Positions 1 through 14,107 are shown, numbered from the stretch's first letter. The stretch: DNA of 64,000 nt from Physcomitrium patens (GCF_000002425.4 NC_037261.1:4920825-4984824), one strand, 5' to 3'. Made by a program: numbers and translations. Notes: generated by a model from the sequence alone, not told the origin.

Positions 1-619
1 GTGAGGGATGGTGGGGCTTAGACAATTGGAAAGTGAGAAGTGGAGGGAGCCAGTGAGGTTCCCAAGTTGTCTGTGAGTGCCAAGGAATGAGGGGCCAGGT
101 GGGGGTCCCCTGCAGGTACAGGCTCAGACATGGCTCTGAGGTGTAATTCCTTTGATTTACTGTGCACTCCACCCAGCAGGGAGAGTGCCCATTCTGGAGC
201 CAGTGCTGGCTGGGGTTGGGCCACCAAAGCCCAGCTTCCAAGTAACATCCACATAACTGTTGAGTGAGCTGCACAGGACAAGGAAGCACATCAGCCATAT
301 GGCACTGCACTCGCCAGGAAAGGAAAGGCAAGGAAAGGCAAGGGCATGAGAAAGTCTAGGAACTGTGGAATGTCCAGCCATGGCTGCTGGCTGTCCTGGG
401 AAAGGAGCTCCCCCCCCCCCACTCTCCACTGGGGAGAGGACAAGGGAGGGGGGAAGGGAAAGAGAAAGAGAGGGGGGCACCACAAAATAGCATTGCCTCT
501 CACCAGGTTTAGAACATGGGGGCTGGCTGAGGTGGCGGCCCCCACCCACTCATTCATACTGTACCTCAGCGACTCCCTTGCTGCACATGATCTTGCACTG
601 CTCCCCCTTCCCAACTGCC

Positions 620-663
620 TAGGCTTGGCTTTGCTTGGCTTGGCTTGGCTTGGCTTTGCTCAC
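620..663. repeat. (GCTTG)n-like pentanucleotide tract
   Basis: Repeated GGCTT/TGCTT pentamers (for example GCTTGGCTTGGCTTGG) run through this interval with small interruptions. It is a simple microsatellite with no coding meaning seen. Confidence 0.75.
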
Positions 664-1177
664 TCCACTTGCCTTGCTGCCCCTACTCCTGGCCCCTGCC
701 ATGTCATCATGGCAAGGAAGGACTGGCTGAGTGAGCGCTTATGCTCTGTGAGTCAGCCAATCTGCTTAAGTTGCTGCCCCTGCATAATTGTGCTTTGCCT
801 TTTTCCCAGTCCCACAAGTACAAGAGGTGCTCTACTTTAGCAAGTACCACAAAGCATCCAAGCCCCATCCATTGCTTGCTTGCTTGCTTGTTTGCTTGTT
901 TGTTTGTTTTAATTCTATTTTTTTGGATGCAGGATGATGCACTCGGGTCATTCTGCACCCAGAGGCTGGGCATCCAGTGCATCATCTTCTCAACACAGCC
1001 CCACAGGATGGATGATTCAACCTCTCTGTATGTCTCTGTCTTTAGCATTGTACCAACCACACCAGAGCCCCCCCCCCCCACACTCCTGTTTTTTAGTACT
1101 CCTTTTGCTGCTCTTGGGTGCTCGCTTCATCCATCATGTGAAAGCACTTTGGTTGAGCCCATGTGTGTCTGTCCACC

Positions 1178-1229
1178 ACACACATGCTTCCACATCCAAC
1201 ACACATGCTTCCACATCCAACACACATGT
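1178..1229. repeat. 21-bp minisatellite, about 2.5 copies
   Basis: The unit CACACATGCTTCCACATCCAA occurs twice without change, followed by a partial third copy. In translation it gives repeated short His/Thr/Cys-rich peptides, which explains the apparent repeats in overlapping open frames. It is too short to be more than a local slippage or duplication product. Confidence 0.8.
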
Positions 1230-1929
1230 AGTTTGCTTGCTGCTGCTGTGTGTATTTTCCTGATGGGATATACTTTAGTTTCCACATACATTTTGCACAA
1301 GTCCAAGTCAGAGTTTATGATGCACCAAATGGTAGTAGTCTGGTTAGTCAAGGGGACAAAAATGAAGACGTTGAGAAGGGTTTAGGGTTTGTGAAATAAA
1401 ATAGGGTTGACATATTGGAAAATTTTGAGAGTTTTGTAGCAGATCTATAGATGTAATTTTGTGGGTTGGTGGGTATAGTTGCACTTGATGTATGTTGTGA
1501 ATTTATGGTCAATTGAACAGTTAGATTAAAGTATTTGAAAGTTTTTGTGGGTTGAGGTCTCAGAAATTGGAGTTCGAGGGTCAATGTGTATTTTTAAGAT
1601 CTTTAGTAATTTGTTAATTAGATTGAAGTGATTTTTATTTACTTATTTATTTGTTTATTTATAGAAACTGGACTTGATTTCCAACAATTTAAGTGAATTT
1701 TGGGAGAAAATCAACAATTCAAATAGAAGATATTTGTGCTAGAAGTTCAATATTTGGTTGAAATAGGTGGCCAACCAACACCTAAGAGAATTTTAGGATT
1801 TTTCTTCCATTTAGTAAGTGCAATTATCTTCAAATTTGTTGTATTTATTTTTAAGTAAGAAGTTGAGAACTATATAAATTTTTAAGTAAGATCAATAGTT
1901 TAATCAATAGATATTGAGATTCTAATCTA

Positions 1930-2295
1930 CTTTAGGATTGAGTTGAGTTTGTTTAAGGCATAGGTTTTGTCTAGGGTTTGGTTTAGGATTTGGAATTTGT
2001 CTAGGATTTGGTTTAAGATTTAGGATTTGTCTAAGGTTTGATTTAGGATTTAGAATTTGTTTAGGTCTTAGGATTTGTCTAGGATTTGTTTAGGGCTTAG
2101 GATTTAAGATTTGTCAAGGGTTTGGTTTAGGATTTGGGATTTTTTTAGGGCTTAGGATTTGTCTAGGATTTGATATAGGATTTAAGACTTGTCTAGGATT
2201 TGATTTATGATTTAGAATTTGTCTAGGATTTGATTTAGGATTTAGTATTTATTTAGGACTTGGAGTTTAAGATTTAGCTAGGGTTTGATCTAGGG
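1930..2295. repeat. Degenerate telomere-like tandem array (TTTAGG-rich)
   Basis: About 15 imperfect copies of a 20-25 base unit of the type GGATTTGTCTAGGATTTGAT follow each other. Several copies contain TAGGGTTTGG or TTTAGGGTTT-like words close to the plant telomere heptamer TTTAGGG. An isolated GGGTTTAGGG word lies at about 1,379. The array is AT-shifted and clearly old. It may be an eroded interstitial telomeric tract or an independent minisatellite that resembles one. Confidence 0.65.
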
Positions 2296-2300
2296 TTTAA

Positions 2301-5300
2301 TTAAGATCCATTAGAATTTTAATTAGAATTAAAATAAGATTTAATTAAGATTTATTTAAAATTTCTCTAATATTTCTCTAATATTTTTTAAAGATTTCTT
2401 CATGTTTCTTTTGTAATTTCTTTAAGATTTCTTTTGGATTTGATTAAAGCTTCATTAGCATTATTAAGGTTTAATTGGAATTTTTTAGGATTCTATTGGA
2501 ATTGTTAGGATCTTGTTGGTGCAATTTCTCCTCTACCTTCCACAACCACATGCTTGGCACATTATCAAGCAAGATTTTATGTAATACAACATCGGTTGTA
2601 AGTTACACAACCACGATATATAACACTTAATTATGGTATTAAACTTCACCTAATTCTATACTACTTACGAATTTAAATGTGTGGATGAAGCAACATAAAT
2701 TCAAACATTTGGTGGTAAGTAATCTACCATGTTTGAATTGGATTTTTGCCACTATTTTTTTAATTTTATTTATTTATTTATTTATTTTTCTACTTGTCTA
2801 CAAACAATATTTCACACATCCTCTATCTTCCAATCCTACTCCATTTACTCTCTGATTTTCCAATGCATAATCAACTGCCACATATTTGCAATTCTACTAA
2901 TGTAAAAATTGTTTTTTGATTATTCATGTACATCAATTTGAAGTGCATGGAATTGGTTATATTGCTCATAGTTTAACTTTATTTTTACTAGGCCATGGAT
3001 CTATTTCTAATTACAAAATGTCAAAACTCATTAACAATAGATCATTGACTTAGCAAAAATATCCCAACCTATAGGTCAAAAATGAGAGGAAGGGGGTTGA
3101 TTGACAATGGATTAGCTACCATAAAGTTCTTAAAATTAAGGTGGTGAGATCTTATCAATTATCCTAGTTCCAACCAATTCATATGTTTGAAGGTTATTAA
3201 TTGAAGGTAATGTTTTTATTTTTATATTTTTATGGACTTATGAATACATAGTTTAGTTTGACAAGTATTTACTTTATAACCATTTTTATATTTAGCTATG
3301 AATATTGTTGTTGTTGTTATTATTATTATTATTATTATATTGTTGAATAACTAAGTATAAATTTTGTATGGAGTGTCATTGTACATGGTGGTAATTTCAC
3401 AATTAAGAGTTAAATTGTCAATCTCTTTGGTGTTCTTTTGTAAAATTGGACGCAATTTGTTATTCGTTAATGATTTAGAATCATGTTGGACCTAATTATG
3501 AATGTTGTTAAAGAAAGTAGAAGTAAATTTCTTAAAGGTTTGTAAGATCAAGTTGTTATATTTAATTAAATAAAATAATATATATTCCAAATTAAATTTA
3601 TATTTATATATATATATATATCTATATATATATATAAATAATATATTACAAATAAAAATATCAGCTTTTGTAAAGAAATATCTATCCAAGCAAGTGATAT
3701 TATGAGCCAAGAACTGTTAGAACAAATAGATGGTATTGGTAAATAACTAAAAAATTACTTTAAAATTTGATTTCCAAGCACATAACAAATACTACTTTTT
3801 TTAAAATTTAAACTAGAAAAATAATCATATTATGATATGTCTGCACAAATAAAACTTCTATACATACTTACAACATCATTAGAGTGTACAACTAAAGGTT
3901 ACAACTAGTTAATCTAAATTTTACAATATGTACATATATTAGCAGGAAAAAATGCAATAACAAAAACCAACTTGTAATCAAAACTTCAACAACGAAAAAC
4001 TATAGTAATTCCAAAAAACTCACAGGAGTTGTTATAATGATATTTAGACTAGAATATTTTTTTTGCTTTAAAAAATAATAATAATACAAGGTTTTTTTGC
4101 AAAATAAAGATGTATTAATTATTTATGTTGTACTATTTTATGATTGAATGTCTCTATAAATATTGTGTTACGAGTATTTATTTGGGAGTATCTGTTAGAC
4201 ATGATTCATCTAATTGTAGACATGCTTATTGTATTTAGTGTCATGAAATTATGAAAACCATTGAAATTTTCTCACAGAGATGAAAATTTCTATATCATCG
4301 CAATTAGGGGCATTGTTGAACTAATAGTTAGTATCATTGAGATGTTTTTATTAGGGTTTTAAATGTTCAGCATCTTTGGTGGACATTTGGATACTCTCTT
4401 GTGCCAGTTGGTAATTTATTGTATCTGGCGCTAATTTTGAACCATGTCTAATTTGAGTTTCATGGAGAAATATAAATATGTAAGCCAGTGAACATATAAA
4501 GCGAATCTTGAATTGTTCATGATATAAGGGTGATTTTGAATATCGTGCAGTTCTTGATTTGTTTTTGATAATATGTGCATGAAAGAATATTATTTAAAAT
4601 ATGAAAAAAGAATACATATTATCATACTAATAGTATTTCTTTTAAAATATTAGGTTTTATGTAGACATATATTATTTGTAAATGTACAGAATTTGTAGTA
4701 TGTTGAATGATTTTTTTACCGGAAATTCTTTGCATTTAGTGTGAGCATTGAGATTCATCTGCATATTTTATTGCTGCTATCCTTTGAACTTGATGAATGT
4801 GCAACAATCAAAGTATATTGTTTGGTACAATAATAGATAAAAGTAGAATAGGAAGAGAAATAAACACATATTTCAAAGGTTCTGCTTTGTTCATGTAATA
4901 TTAGTGAGCTTTAAATTTTTTAGTTGAAGGCATTTGCAGCTACTTCTAGTGTGGTGACATATATGACAACAATGATGTTTTAAATGTTATTTATTTATTT
5001 ATTTATTTTTAACATTTCTTTATTTATTTTCATAACTCTCACATGAATATTGTGGTTTGCAGATGTTAAATTGTGTTGTGTGATGTAATATTAAGTTTTC
5101 AAAAATCACTTTCTTGACATTCCTACAATTTTATCATTTCTTCTACAGACACCACAATAATAGCATCAAAGCACCAAAAAGACAGTCACTAAATTTTCAA
5201 TTGGATGAGTTTACTCATATTTCAGTACTAAACCTTCTCACAAGCGTCAGAAATAGCCATCACTGTAAGATGAGTGCTTTGCCCTGCAACACAAATGGTT

Positions 5301-5997
5301 CAGCAGCTTTTACCTTTTGGAAGACTCTAATGCTTGTGAGGTGTAAGTTCAGAGAACTATCTCCCACAGGTCAGAATGAACTGTGTGAAGTGGACTTCAT
5401 GGTTCACATGGCAGTACTTGGGTATAGGGGTACTTTGCTCCAATGCAAGGGTACATGCTCTCAGACTCATAGAAATTGTGCCTTACATGACAGCACAACA
5501 ATGTGGATTCCCCTCACTGCTTGCTTAGTACTCACATCCTTCACTACCACCACACAAGCAGCAACTTTGTAATTTGTATTGTAATACATTGCTGACCATG
5601 AAGGAGACATGACCCACATTTGAAGGGGAAAGTTGTGGAACCATAACCTCCACAATTTGGATGGATGAGTGTGTGTACACATATGAACCAATACTTGTCT
5701 TAGAAGAAAAAAAACAAAATATTGCACTAATATATAATTATATAACTAGCAATGATAATGATTCAAAATTACATGTATGTCTTTCAAATTGTCATTTTTC
5801 TTTTAGTATTATCTTTTTGCAATATATTAAAAATGATTATTGATTCCAATTCTCAACTTTTATGATAGATGTAATTAATGTCAGTATATAAACATGATTT
5901 TGAGGATTTTGACTTCATTGTTGTTCATGTTATTATTGAAAATTACTTATGATATATTATTTGAAACTTGTTAATTTCTTAAAATATGTCCAATTTA
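2301..5997. other. AT-rich intergenic DNA, nothing recognised
   Basis: The stretch contains short (TTA)n, (TTTA)n and (TA)n tracts, for example near 2,760, 3,310, 3,607 and 4,990. There is no open frame with a recognisable domain. Between about 5,110 and 5,660 the base composition is less AT-rich and a 152-codon open frame is present, but it has no recognisable motif, so I treat it as uninterpreted sequence. Confidence 0.5.
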
Positions 5998-6189
5998 TGT
6001 CAAGGATTCTTATTTCTATATATACTATCTAATTAAGAGCTATATATTGATATTCTATTAGACCTCCAACACATATCCAACTTGCAAGATAAGCTCACTA
6101 TATATGTGCCACATGTCCAATTTATACCACAAGTAGTATAAAAGTATAACATATAGGCAACTTATTGGCCTAGTTTTCAATCTACCAAT

Positions 6190-6190
<1 letters not shown>

Positions 6191-6223
<33 letters not shown>
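6191..6223. repeat. (AT)n microsatellite
   Basis: An uninterrupted AT dinucleotide tract of about 33 bases lies inside an LTR remnant. Similar long AT tracts recur through the window, at about 7,444, 8,491, 12,123, 18,105, 23,040 and 45,626. Confidence 0.95.
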
Positions 6224-6225
<2 letters not shown>

Positions 6226-7441
6226 CAAACCTATATCTATAAAGTTTTTTTATAAGATATTATATAATTTTACATATTCATATTATGTAAATATTTGTTA
6301 GATTAAATATATATGTTTATGACATTATACCCCATTTTAGGTACAATTTCTATAATGAGCAATGACTATATCTTGAAAAAATTCAAGATGCAACAAACCA
6401 TATTTACTACATACTTTGATCTTTGATTCCTTTGAATGTAGCTCATATGTCGTCTTAACCATCAATAGTATTTCATACCATGATAAGAAGATTACATTGA
6501 TATTTAATTGTTATTAAGATCTTCATGACTTCTTTCAAACAAAACATTTTGAACACCATCAAGATTGGTTCCTATCTCCAATAATATCACCAAATATTAG
6601 GGATCTCTTCTAAGGTTATGATACCAAATCTGTTGTATCTCACCATCTATTTGATAAAGAACATGTTGTTCTTGAGAGTCTTCATTTCTATTATTTCATC
6701 TTGAAGGTTGTGACAATTACAATGTCTTGTCTCATAATTCAACAAACAACAATATTTGAGTTGAATTAATTAGTTGTTAAATATCCATATTTTTAGTGCC
6801 ACAAATACAATGAAACCATAGTCAAGGATAGATGATAGAATGTAATATTCATTCAACATCATTTATTTCATAACAAGAATTGTTTGACTCTTCATCTTGG
6901 TTATTATAGATCCTAAAAAATTTCAACTTGTGCCATTAAACTTCTTAAGCAAGGCAATTATTGGTTCTCTAATACTTGAATGATATTCCATCATAGAAGA
7001 AATAACATGATTTGGTGTAGATATTGAAGTCGCTCCAATTATCTCTATGTCTTTAATTCTTCTTAATCTTGTTGCTTCTTGTGGTAGTAAATTGAGTTAA
7101 TGCATTGCAAACATTAACCTTTCATTTCTGCTATTACACTGTTCATTTCACAAAGCTCTACTATGATAATATCAAATATATATATATATATATATATAGT
7201 ACCGCTTAAGATGAATAGAAGAAAGGACTTAAAAACAAAGACAATTATATAAACACTATTAGTTTAGAAGTAGGTAATCCACAACTTCTAATATGTTTAT
7301 GTCTTATTAGGAAGAAAAAAAATCCATTCTTTATCAAAAAAAGCCATAAATCTAATATTGTAAATATATCCTTATTAATCTATCATGGACAAGAACTTGA
7401 TGAATGCAAATAAATAAATAAAATATTTTTAAAAAAAAGAT

Positions 7442-7443
<2 letters not shown>

Positions 7444-7478
<35 letters not shown>
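7444..7478. repeat. (AT)n microsatellite
   Basis: An AT dinucleotide tract of about 35 bases lies within the right LTR remnant of the reduced gypsy copy. Confidence 0.95.
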
Positions 7479-7482
<4 letters not shown>

Positions 7483-7690
7483 GAAAAAATTAGAATGTCT
7501 TGATAAGAATGTCTAAGACTAAAATACTAAAAACTCTTCAAACTACACTAGAAACAAGAAAAAAATTGACAAGAGTAAAGAAAGCTTCACTCTTGCTTCT
7601 ATATATATTATCTGATTAAAAGCTACATAGCAATGTTCTATATGACCTCCGACACATCTCTAATATACAAAATAAGCTTGGACATATTAA

Positions 7691-8488
7691 GCTCTATTAT
7701 TTTAAAATGTATTCAAAAACTTTCTGAAAATTCTTTAAGATTTTTTTATACCACTTTATAATATAAAAAATAAAAAATAATATTTAAGAGTTATTCTACT
7801 TTACAAATTTAAAAATTAGATGATTATTTTTCTAATAGAAATTTTATTATATTTTAAATGAAGATAACTTCATTATAAAATTTATATGAATATAATTTAT
7901 TTAAATTATTAGAAAATATATGTATTATATTTTTAAAATAAATAATATAAATAATTAATCTAAATTATAATTATTTTATTTTATTTTATTTATTCATTTA
8001 TTTTTCATAATTCAAAGAAAATAGAATTTTATTTTATAAAAAATACAAAAAATATGCAATTAATACTACCTATATTAATAAAGTTTTTTCAATTAAAAAT
8101 TATTCATTTTTTTTTGATTTTTTGTTTGTTTGTTTGTTTTTTTTTAAAAAAAAAAAAAAAACTTTCTATAATTGTATTTTATAAAAGAAGTTATATTTAT
8201 AGAAGATATTGCTAATGTCATTATAATTTTTCCTATTGCCATCACATCTTACGATCTACTTGACACATTTTTTTAGTTTTTTTTATTTTGATTAATTTTT
8301 ATATATAATCATAATGAAATAATTGTAGTGGCAATAGAAAAAATTGTTATGGCATTAGCAATATCCTTTTTAATATGAGAAAACTTATAAATATAATTGA
8401 AGTAGATTTATTTATTCAATATAAATATTATAAAATAATAATATGCATCTATTTAATTTTTTTATTTTAAGATATATTATTTTATATT

Positions 8489-8523
<35 letters not shown>

Positions 8524-11500
8524 TTTTCTTGGTTTTTAATATTTCAAAACTATTGAATCTAAGATTTAAGTATTATTCTTATAATTGAATTAGTCATTAT
8601 GGTTATTGTATGTTTTTGATACTAGATCTTCAATGACATGAATAGGCCAAACCAAAAAATATTAGTTTGTAACTTTTTTCATATATATTTTTTTTATTTC
8701 AATTGACTGAAAAAATTGTTTCAGATATTTATCAATAATTATACCTTTTTTGCTTTAATGTTAGAATAAAAATGTGTTGAAATTTTCAGAAATATGAGTT
8801 TTTTATTATAAGATTTAAATAGCCATTGAATTTCACATCATTTTTTTTACTTCAGAATATTTTTTACATTATATTATTTTATTAGATATATATTTTTTCA
8901 TTTATAACATCACTCATTTGTTTTTTTTATCAATTTTAAAAATGTTTAAAGAAATTCAATTGCAACTAATATCTTAATTTAATAATATGAATAATTAAAT
9001 TAATTGATCTGTATTATTTTCTTATATCATGTTTTTATAAAAACAATGAAAATGTGAAGATTTCATTTTTCTTTTAAACTTTTGAAGTAACAGGTATGTA
9101 CTTTTGCTCATAAAAACTAAGAGGATGGCCCCTCAAAGATCTCACCCAATGTCCAAATAGGTAGCGGTTAGAATAGTGAAGAGAACATTTTTTTCATGTG
9201 TACTAATCTTTTCTATCAATTGTGTTATACTTGTAATCCAATTGTACTAGTCTTGTGAGATCAATGTGACTCACCAAACATATAAAATAATAAAATAGCA
9301 AATTTATGAAAGAAATTTAAAGGAAAAGAACGACAGAGAAGAATCATGAGAGAGGAAAGAAAGAGAAACAGAAAAAAGAGAACGGAAAAGAAATAAAGCA
9401 TGACAATAATACTTATGGTAATCAAGCAGTAAGAGAAAATAAATAATTATTTTTTGAAAACCTTTATAAAAAGATGAACAAAAGTAAGCAATAAAGAGTT
9501 TCAAAATGGGGAAAAGAGAAAGAAGGAAAGGGAGTTGGAATAAGAGTTGCCACATGCAACATCATTGATATTAGCTCTTAGCCCACCAACCCAACCCTGA
9601 CACACAGAAAAATTCATCTTAACACTTTGTACTCATAAAGTCCAAGCATGATTTCAAGTTTGTGCAGTGGACCCTCTTTAACAATCTTAGTCATATGCAG
9701 CAGATACCCAACAACATCAATCAAAATTTTACATTTATCCAAAAGGCAATATATATATATATATATATATGTTTTGTTTTGTTTTGTTTTCAGAAAGCAA
9801 GGGATGTAAGCGGAGATGAATCTCCAGAGATTCAATGTTCAGTACATGTAGAAGAGAATTACAAATCTTAGCATCCATGCAAAGTAACCTATTTCTGACC
9901 CATAACATTGACTTCTTTTTATTGCATTTGGAAAGAAGCTTATTTTTTAAATTAATAATTTTATTTAAAAAAGGGTGAAATGTATTGAAGGTTGGCTGTA
10001 ATGTTCCAACCCAACAACTAAAATGTGGGTTGTTGTTAATCCCTGCCCATTCACACTGCAGAGGCAGTTATCCAGATCTTAATCCACAAGGCAGAAAGGG
10101 GGATGTGGCATCCTGCTGACAAATCATTTTTTTCTTTTTTTCAGTCTAGGTGGCATGCTTATCAAATGTTGACTCTTTTTACTGATGGCCAAGTCAGAAT
10201 CTCCCAACTGGGTTCATGAAGAACTCTTCAACATTCTGAGTCCCTCTCTTTTCATGCATGTTTGTATACATAAACTAGTAGAAACATGGTCCATTCAGCA
10301 CACAAATAACATTAAACAGATGCATACATTTCATACATCTAAATAAATAAATAAATACACAAAATAAAATAGAGATTCCATGTTGTTGATGTAAGTGCTT
10401 TAAATTTGATGTTAGACACAGTGTGCCAACAACACAAACAAAATCAACAATAATGTAGTTGTTGTATATCACATATAATTGTAGTACCTCTAAATTTGTT
10501 TATTTCACAAACTATATGAAAGTCTTTGTCATCTTTCTTTTTTCTAACGTTGAATCAAAGTCAAAAACCTTTATCATTTTAATAGAATCTTTATTGTCAC
10601 AATGGATTAGTCTACATTATGCTCTTGCACTTGTGCAGTTGCATTGAAGCATCATTGATTGTAAGATGAATTATTGTATAGTTATACTTGACAACACAGC
10701 TTGTAATACATTGTTGTTTCTTATTCTCTTTTATTTTATTACCAAGGATTATATATGTGGTTTTCCACTAATGCTTGCAAAGTATCAAATTTTTGTTAAT
10801 TTTTGCTTGTTCTAAAAGCAACACCATTACACCCCAAAAAAACTTACAACTATGATATGAAAAAAACCAAAGAGAATAAATATCAATATCCATACCAAAT
10901 TATTGTTACACTTCTCTAAATCTAAGACTTTAATTTTTGCTACTTCATTATTACATAAAAATGATGCATATTACATGATAGTGCAATGAAATGATTCCAT
11001 AAGTACTATGCATATTACATATTAAAGTCCAATGAAATGAATGATTCCATAAGTCAAGAATTAATGTATAAGAAATATGCCCATCAATGTAACACTTTTG
11101 GTGTGCCACTTTTATTTCATTGTGTGCAAAGGTAAGTCAGGCACTTTGAGAGAAAAATAGTTTGATGGTGTAGGAAGTAAAATTGTTCTTTGGATATGAG
11201 ATTTTAAAGAGACTGAACAAAAGTAATGATGCATATAACATACACTCTGTAATTATTCTTTTCTAGTTTGTGTAAATCTTCATGACATTACAAATAAAAA
11301 AAAACGATTATAATAATATTTTTTTAGTATACTTCTTAATAAAAAAATTATACTGGACAGCATGAATGGTAATCATTCTAAGCTAATTAACCATGGTAGT
11401 GACCGCATCAAAAGCTTGAATTCTATAAATGTTTTTAACATTATAAGGTATTTTTGTTAGCATTTTTTGAAAGCTTGATATTAAAGTTTTTTTATATTAT

Positions 11501-12120
11501 TATTTTATTTAAAAAATATTTAATTTATATCCATGCAATTTAAGAATATGTTTACAGCAATTGTTCCCAGCATTGAAGCAGTGTGCATGAATGGATAATA
11601 TAATTTCAAATGTTACTCATTCTCTGGTTTAGATTGATTTGTTTTATAGGGAAGACTCACGTGCTCAATCATGAAGATTCAATTTGAATTTCATTTCACA
11701 ATATATATATATATATACATATATCCATAAGTTCAATTTCTAATACTTTTTGGATAATATTTAGTATCGTATTGGGTTTTCACTGTTTAGAAAAAAATAA
11801 AAGCTTACACATGTACTAGAGAAACAATGCAATGCATCTCTCACTCACTCTTAGTATGGTCCTTTGAATTCGTTTTTTTTTTCAGATCAATGTAAATTGT
11901 AAAAAATATTCTTGTTAATAACTGAGTAATACAACCATGGCATTTTTGTTAACATAATGCACATTTATGTGAATGAAAATATTTTTTGAAAAGCATATGA
12001 AACATGATTCATACATTTGTTTCATGAACCAGACACATTAATCTGGTAAAATTCCTACAGATTAAGCAAGAAAAAATATAAAAAACAAAAAAATGATGGC
12101 ATTGACCTTTTAAAAATACA

Positions 12121-12157
<37 letters not shown>

Positions 12158-14075
12158 CATTTTACAAACGGAATTAGACATGAAACTATGAATTGATATA
12201 ACAAAAGTGCACTTGAAAGTCAAAGACTCAATTGGTGCATACATTGGTGTGAAATTGAAAGTGCAAGCAGGTTTTTTCTCAAGCCATTATTGAAGATGCA
12301 ATGCACTTTTCACATTGTTTGTAAGCTAACTGTCAACACCTTTATTTTTTGGTTTGGCAACCGCTATCATCCAAAAAGGTACAACACCTGCATGTGCCAC
12401 TTTAGATAATGTCATTGATGCATGCACTTGCAAAGCTGTGTAAGCTCTTTACAACAAGAGAAAAAGATTGTTTTGTATTGTTTTTTTCAACTTTCATACT
12501 ATACTTGTCTTTTTGGTTTCCCTCTCGATAGTATGATGATGGAGAGCAATTTTGAAGATTACCAATCTTTCACACTAACCATGATCCTGTGGGTCCCCTT
12601 ACCTTTCACTCAAAGCTCAACCCACAAACTCTAATCTAGTTTCATGGCCTTTGGTTGCTCGTCTAGATTCCATGAGCTTCGGTGGGCTTTTGCAACTACA
12701 TATGATCATCCCTCAATTATGTGTGGTACAAGATTGTGATGGCTCACTCACTTTGGATGTATGTAGGAGAGCTCACTCACTTATATGGTTTTTATTGTGG
12801 TCACAGTATATGATTTTTTATTCTTCAGAATATTCTACAAAATAAAATATTTTTTACTTCAATTTAAGCATTTTATAACATGTAGGTTCAAGTGCAAAAT
12901 AAAATCAATATTTAAAATAAATTAATATGATGATTGAAAAATAGAATTTTGATGTTTTTTGCAATATTTATGTAAAGTATTACATGATGAAATTATGAGT
13001 TTTCAATTGTAATTATGACAAACATTTATTTCAACATTAACATGAATCCTTCTAACCTATTTCAGAAGCATCCACATAAACACACACTAGAGGGTTGCTC
13101 CCTCAACTATTTTGGATCTAATTGTCACTATATACAATTATACTTGGTTTGTGACATTTGACTAGCAGGCAGCTGGTTATGTATTTAATAATAATGCCAA
13201 ATAACATCAATAATAAATCTAGGTGGATGGAATTAAGTTCACATGCAAGTAATAATAAAAAAACCTTCAGCATGTTCTGAATGTCCATGAGCCCAACTCA
13301 AAGGGGACTTTCAGGGTTCTCATTCATTTGAGCAACCACCTTTTCATAAATAAAAACCTGCTTGTAATCTCTTTTCTTTTCCATAAAGAATTTTTTTCAG
13401 CACAGTTGAAAAAGTCCCCAACAAGGCCCTTGATTATTCATTTATATTTATTTATACTTATTTATTTTCTCTGTTTTTCCCCCATTCTCTGATGCAACAG
13501 GGGAAGGGAGGGAGCATGCAAGCAAGCAAGCAAGAGGCAGGGGACATGAAGAAAAATTGTGGAGAAAAGAGGCTGTGAAGCCGTGCATAAAAACTGACTG
13601 GAATGAGTCCGTTAAAAGAGAGGCATATCCTGTCCCCAGTGGAGTTCTTCGCAGAGGGGAACCCACTAAATATGGGCCCCAAGTGTGGAACTTGGCATGG
13701 TTCATTACACAAGGGCACAATCTCCAAAATTTTATTTTATTTTATTTTAAAAAAACATTAAAACTATAAACACACACACACACAACAAGAATAAACAGCA
13801 AGATTAGAGAAAAAAACAAGGGAAATTACATTAGCACTTCTTTGAGTTTCACAGTAGAACACCTACAGCTTCAAGTGGTGACTTGGCTAAGTTACAAATG
13901 AATAGCCTGAGCATCTGGTTTCTTATTATCGCTCTGAATAAGAAAATTAATGAAAATAAAACAAAACTATGTACTGAGTGTTTTGGTGATAGCAGACCTG
14001 TAAGTTTCTAGAAAAAACATGCAATTGTTTTACTCTCTTCCTGCATTTCTTGTTCACAACCTCCTCATTATTTGG

Positions 14076-14106
<31 letters not shown>
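7691..14106. other. Long AT-rich gene-free stretch
   Basis: No gene or element is recognised on either strand. The first part (about 7,700-9,100) is extremely AT-rich, with poly-A/poly-T stretches (8,130-8,162) and an (AT)n tract at 8,491-8,521. From about 9,560 to 10,250, 12,200 to 12,840 and 13,280 to 13,750 the composition is more balanced. These may be relics of unique DNA or untranslated sequence, but no coding similarity is visible. Further (AT)n tracts lie at about 9,747, 11,700 and 12,123-12,153. Confidence 0.5.

Positions 14107-14107
<1 letters not shown>

Larger units (their letters stand above)
1..1380. other. Gene-free, GC-richer leading stretch with simple repeats
   Basis: This stretch is less AT-rich than what follows, but none of its reading frames shows a recognisable domain, and open frames on both strands are short and low in complexity. 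It holds an 11-base C run (410-420), GGAAA/GCAAGG-type purine repeats (about 308-345), a GCTTG pentamer tract (about 620-663), GCTT/GTTT tetramers (about 873-910) and a 21-base tandem unit (1,178-1,229). It could be promoter or UTR sequence of a gene to the left, outside the window. That is inference only. Confidence 0.5.
5998..7690 (-). mobile_element. Reduced Ty3/gypsy remnant (same family as the 25 kb and 37 kb elements)
   Basis: The left part (5,998-6,324) is related to the LTRs at 25,361 and 36,763: it starts TGTCAAGG, has the conserved 'tatatactatctaa' block and ends TGACA. It is followed by sequence matching the 3' non-coding side of those elements. The region at about 6,900-7,370 matches their gag start and leader, and 7,386-7,690 again resembles LTR. 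The order LTR, 3' end, gag start, leader, LTR on the minus strand shows a short derivative with most of pol absent. It is broken and old. (AT)n tracts have expanded inside it (7,172-7,197 and 7,444-7,478). Confidence 0.75.

Noticed and set aside
741-1385. A 214-codon plus-strand frame
   Set aside because: Composition is driven by simple repeats (GCTT/GTTT, C run, 21-bp unit), with no recognisable motif.
5114-5572. A 152-codon frame as a gene
   Set aside because: No recognisable domain, no supporting splice or promoter signal; kept only as a low-interest observation.
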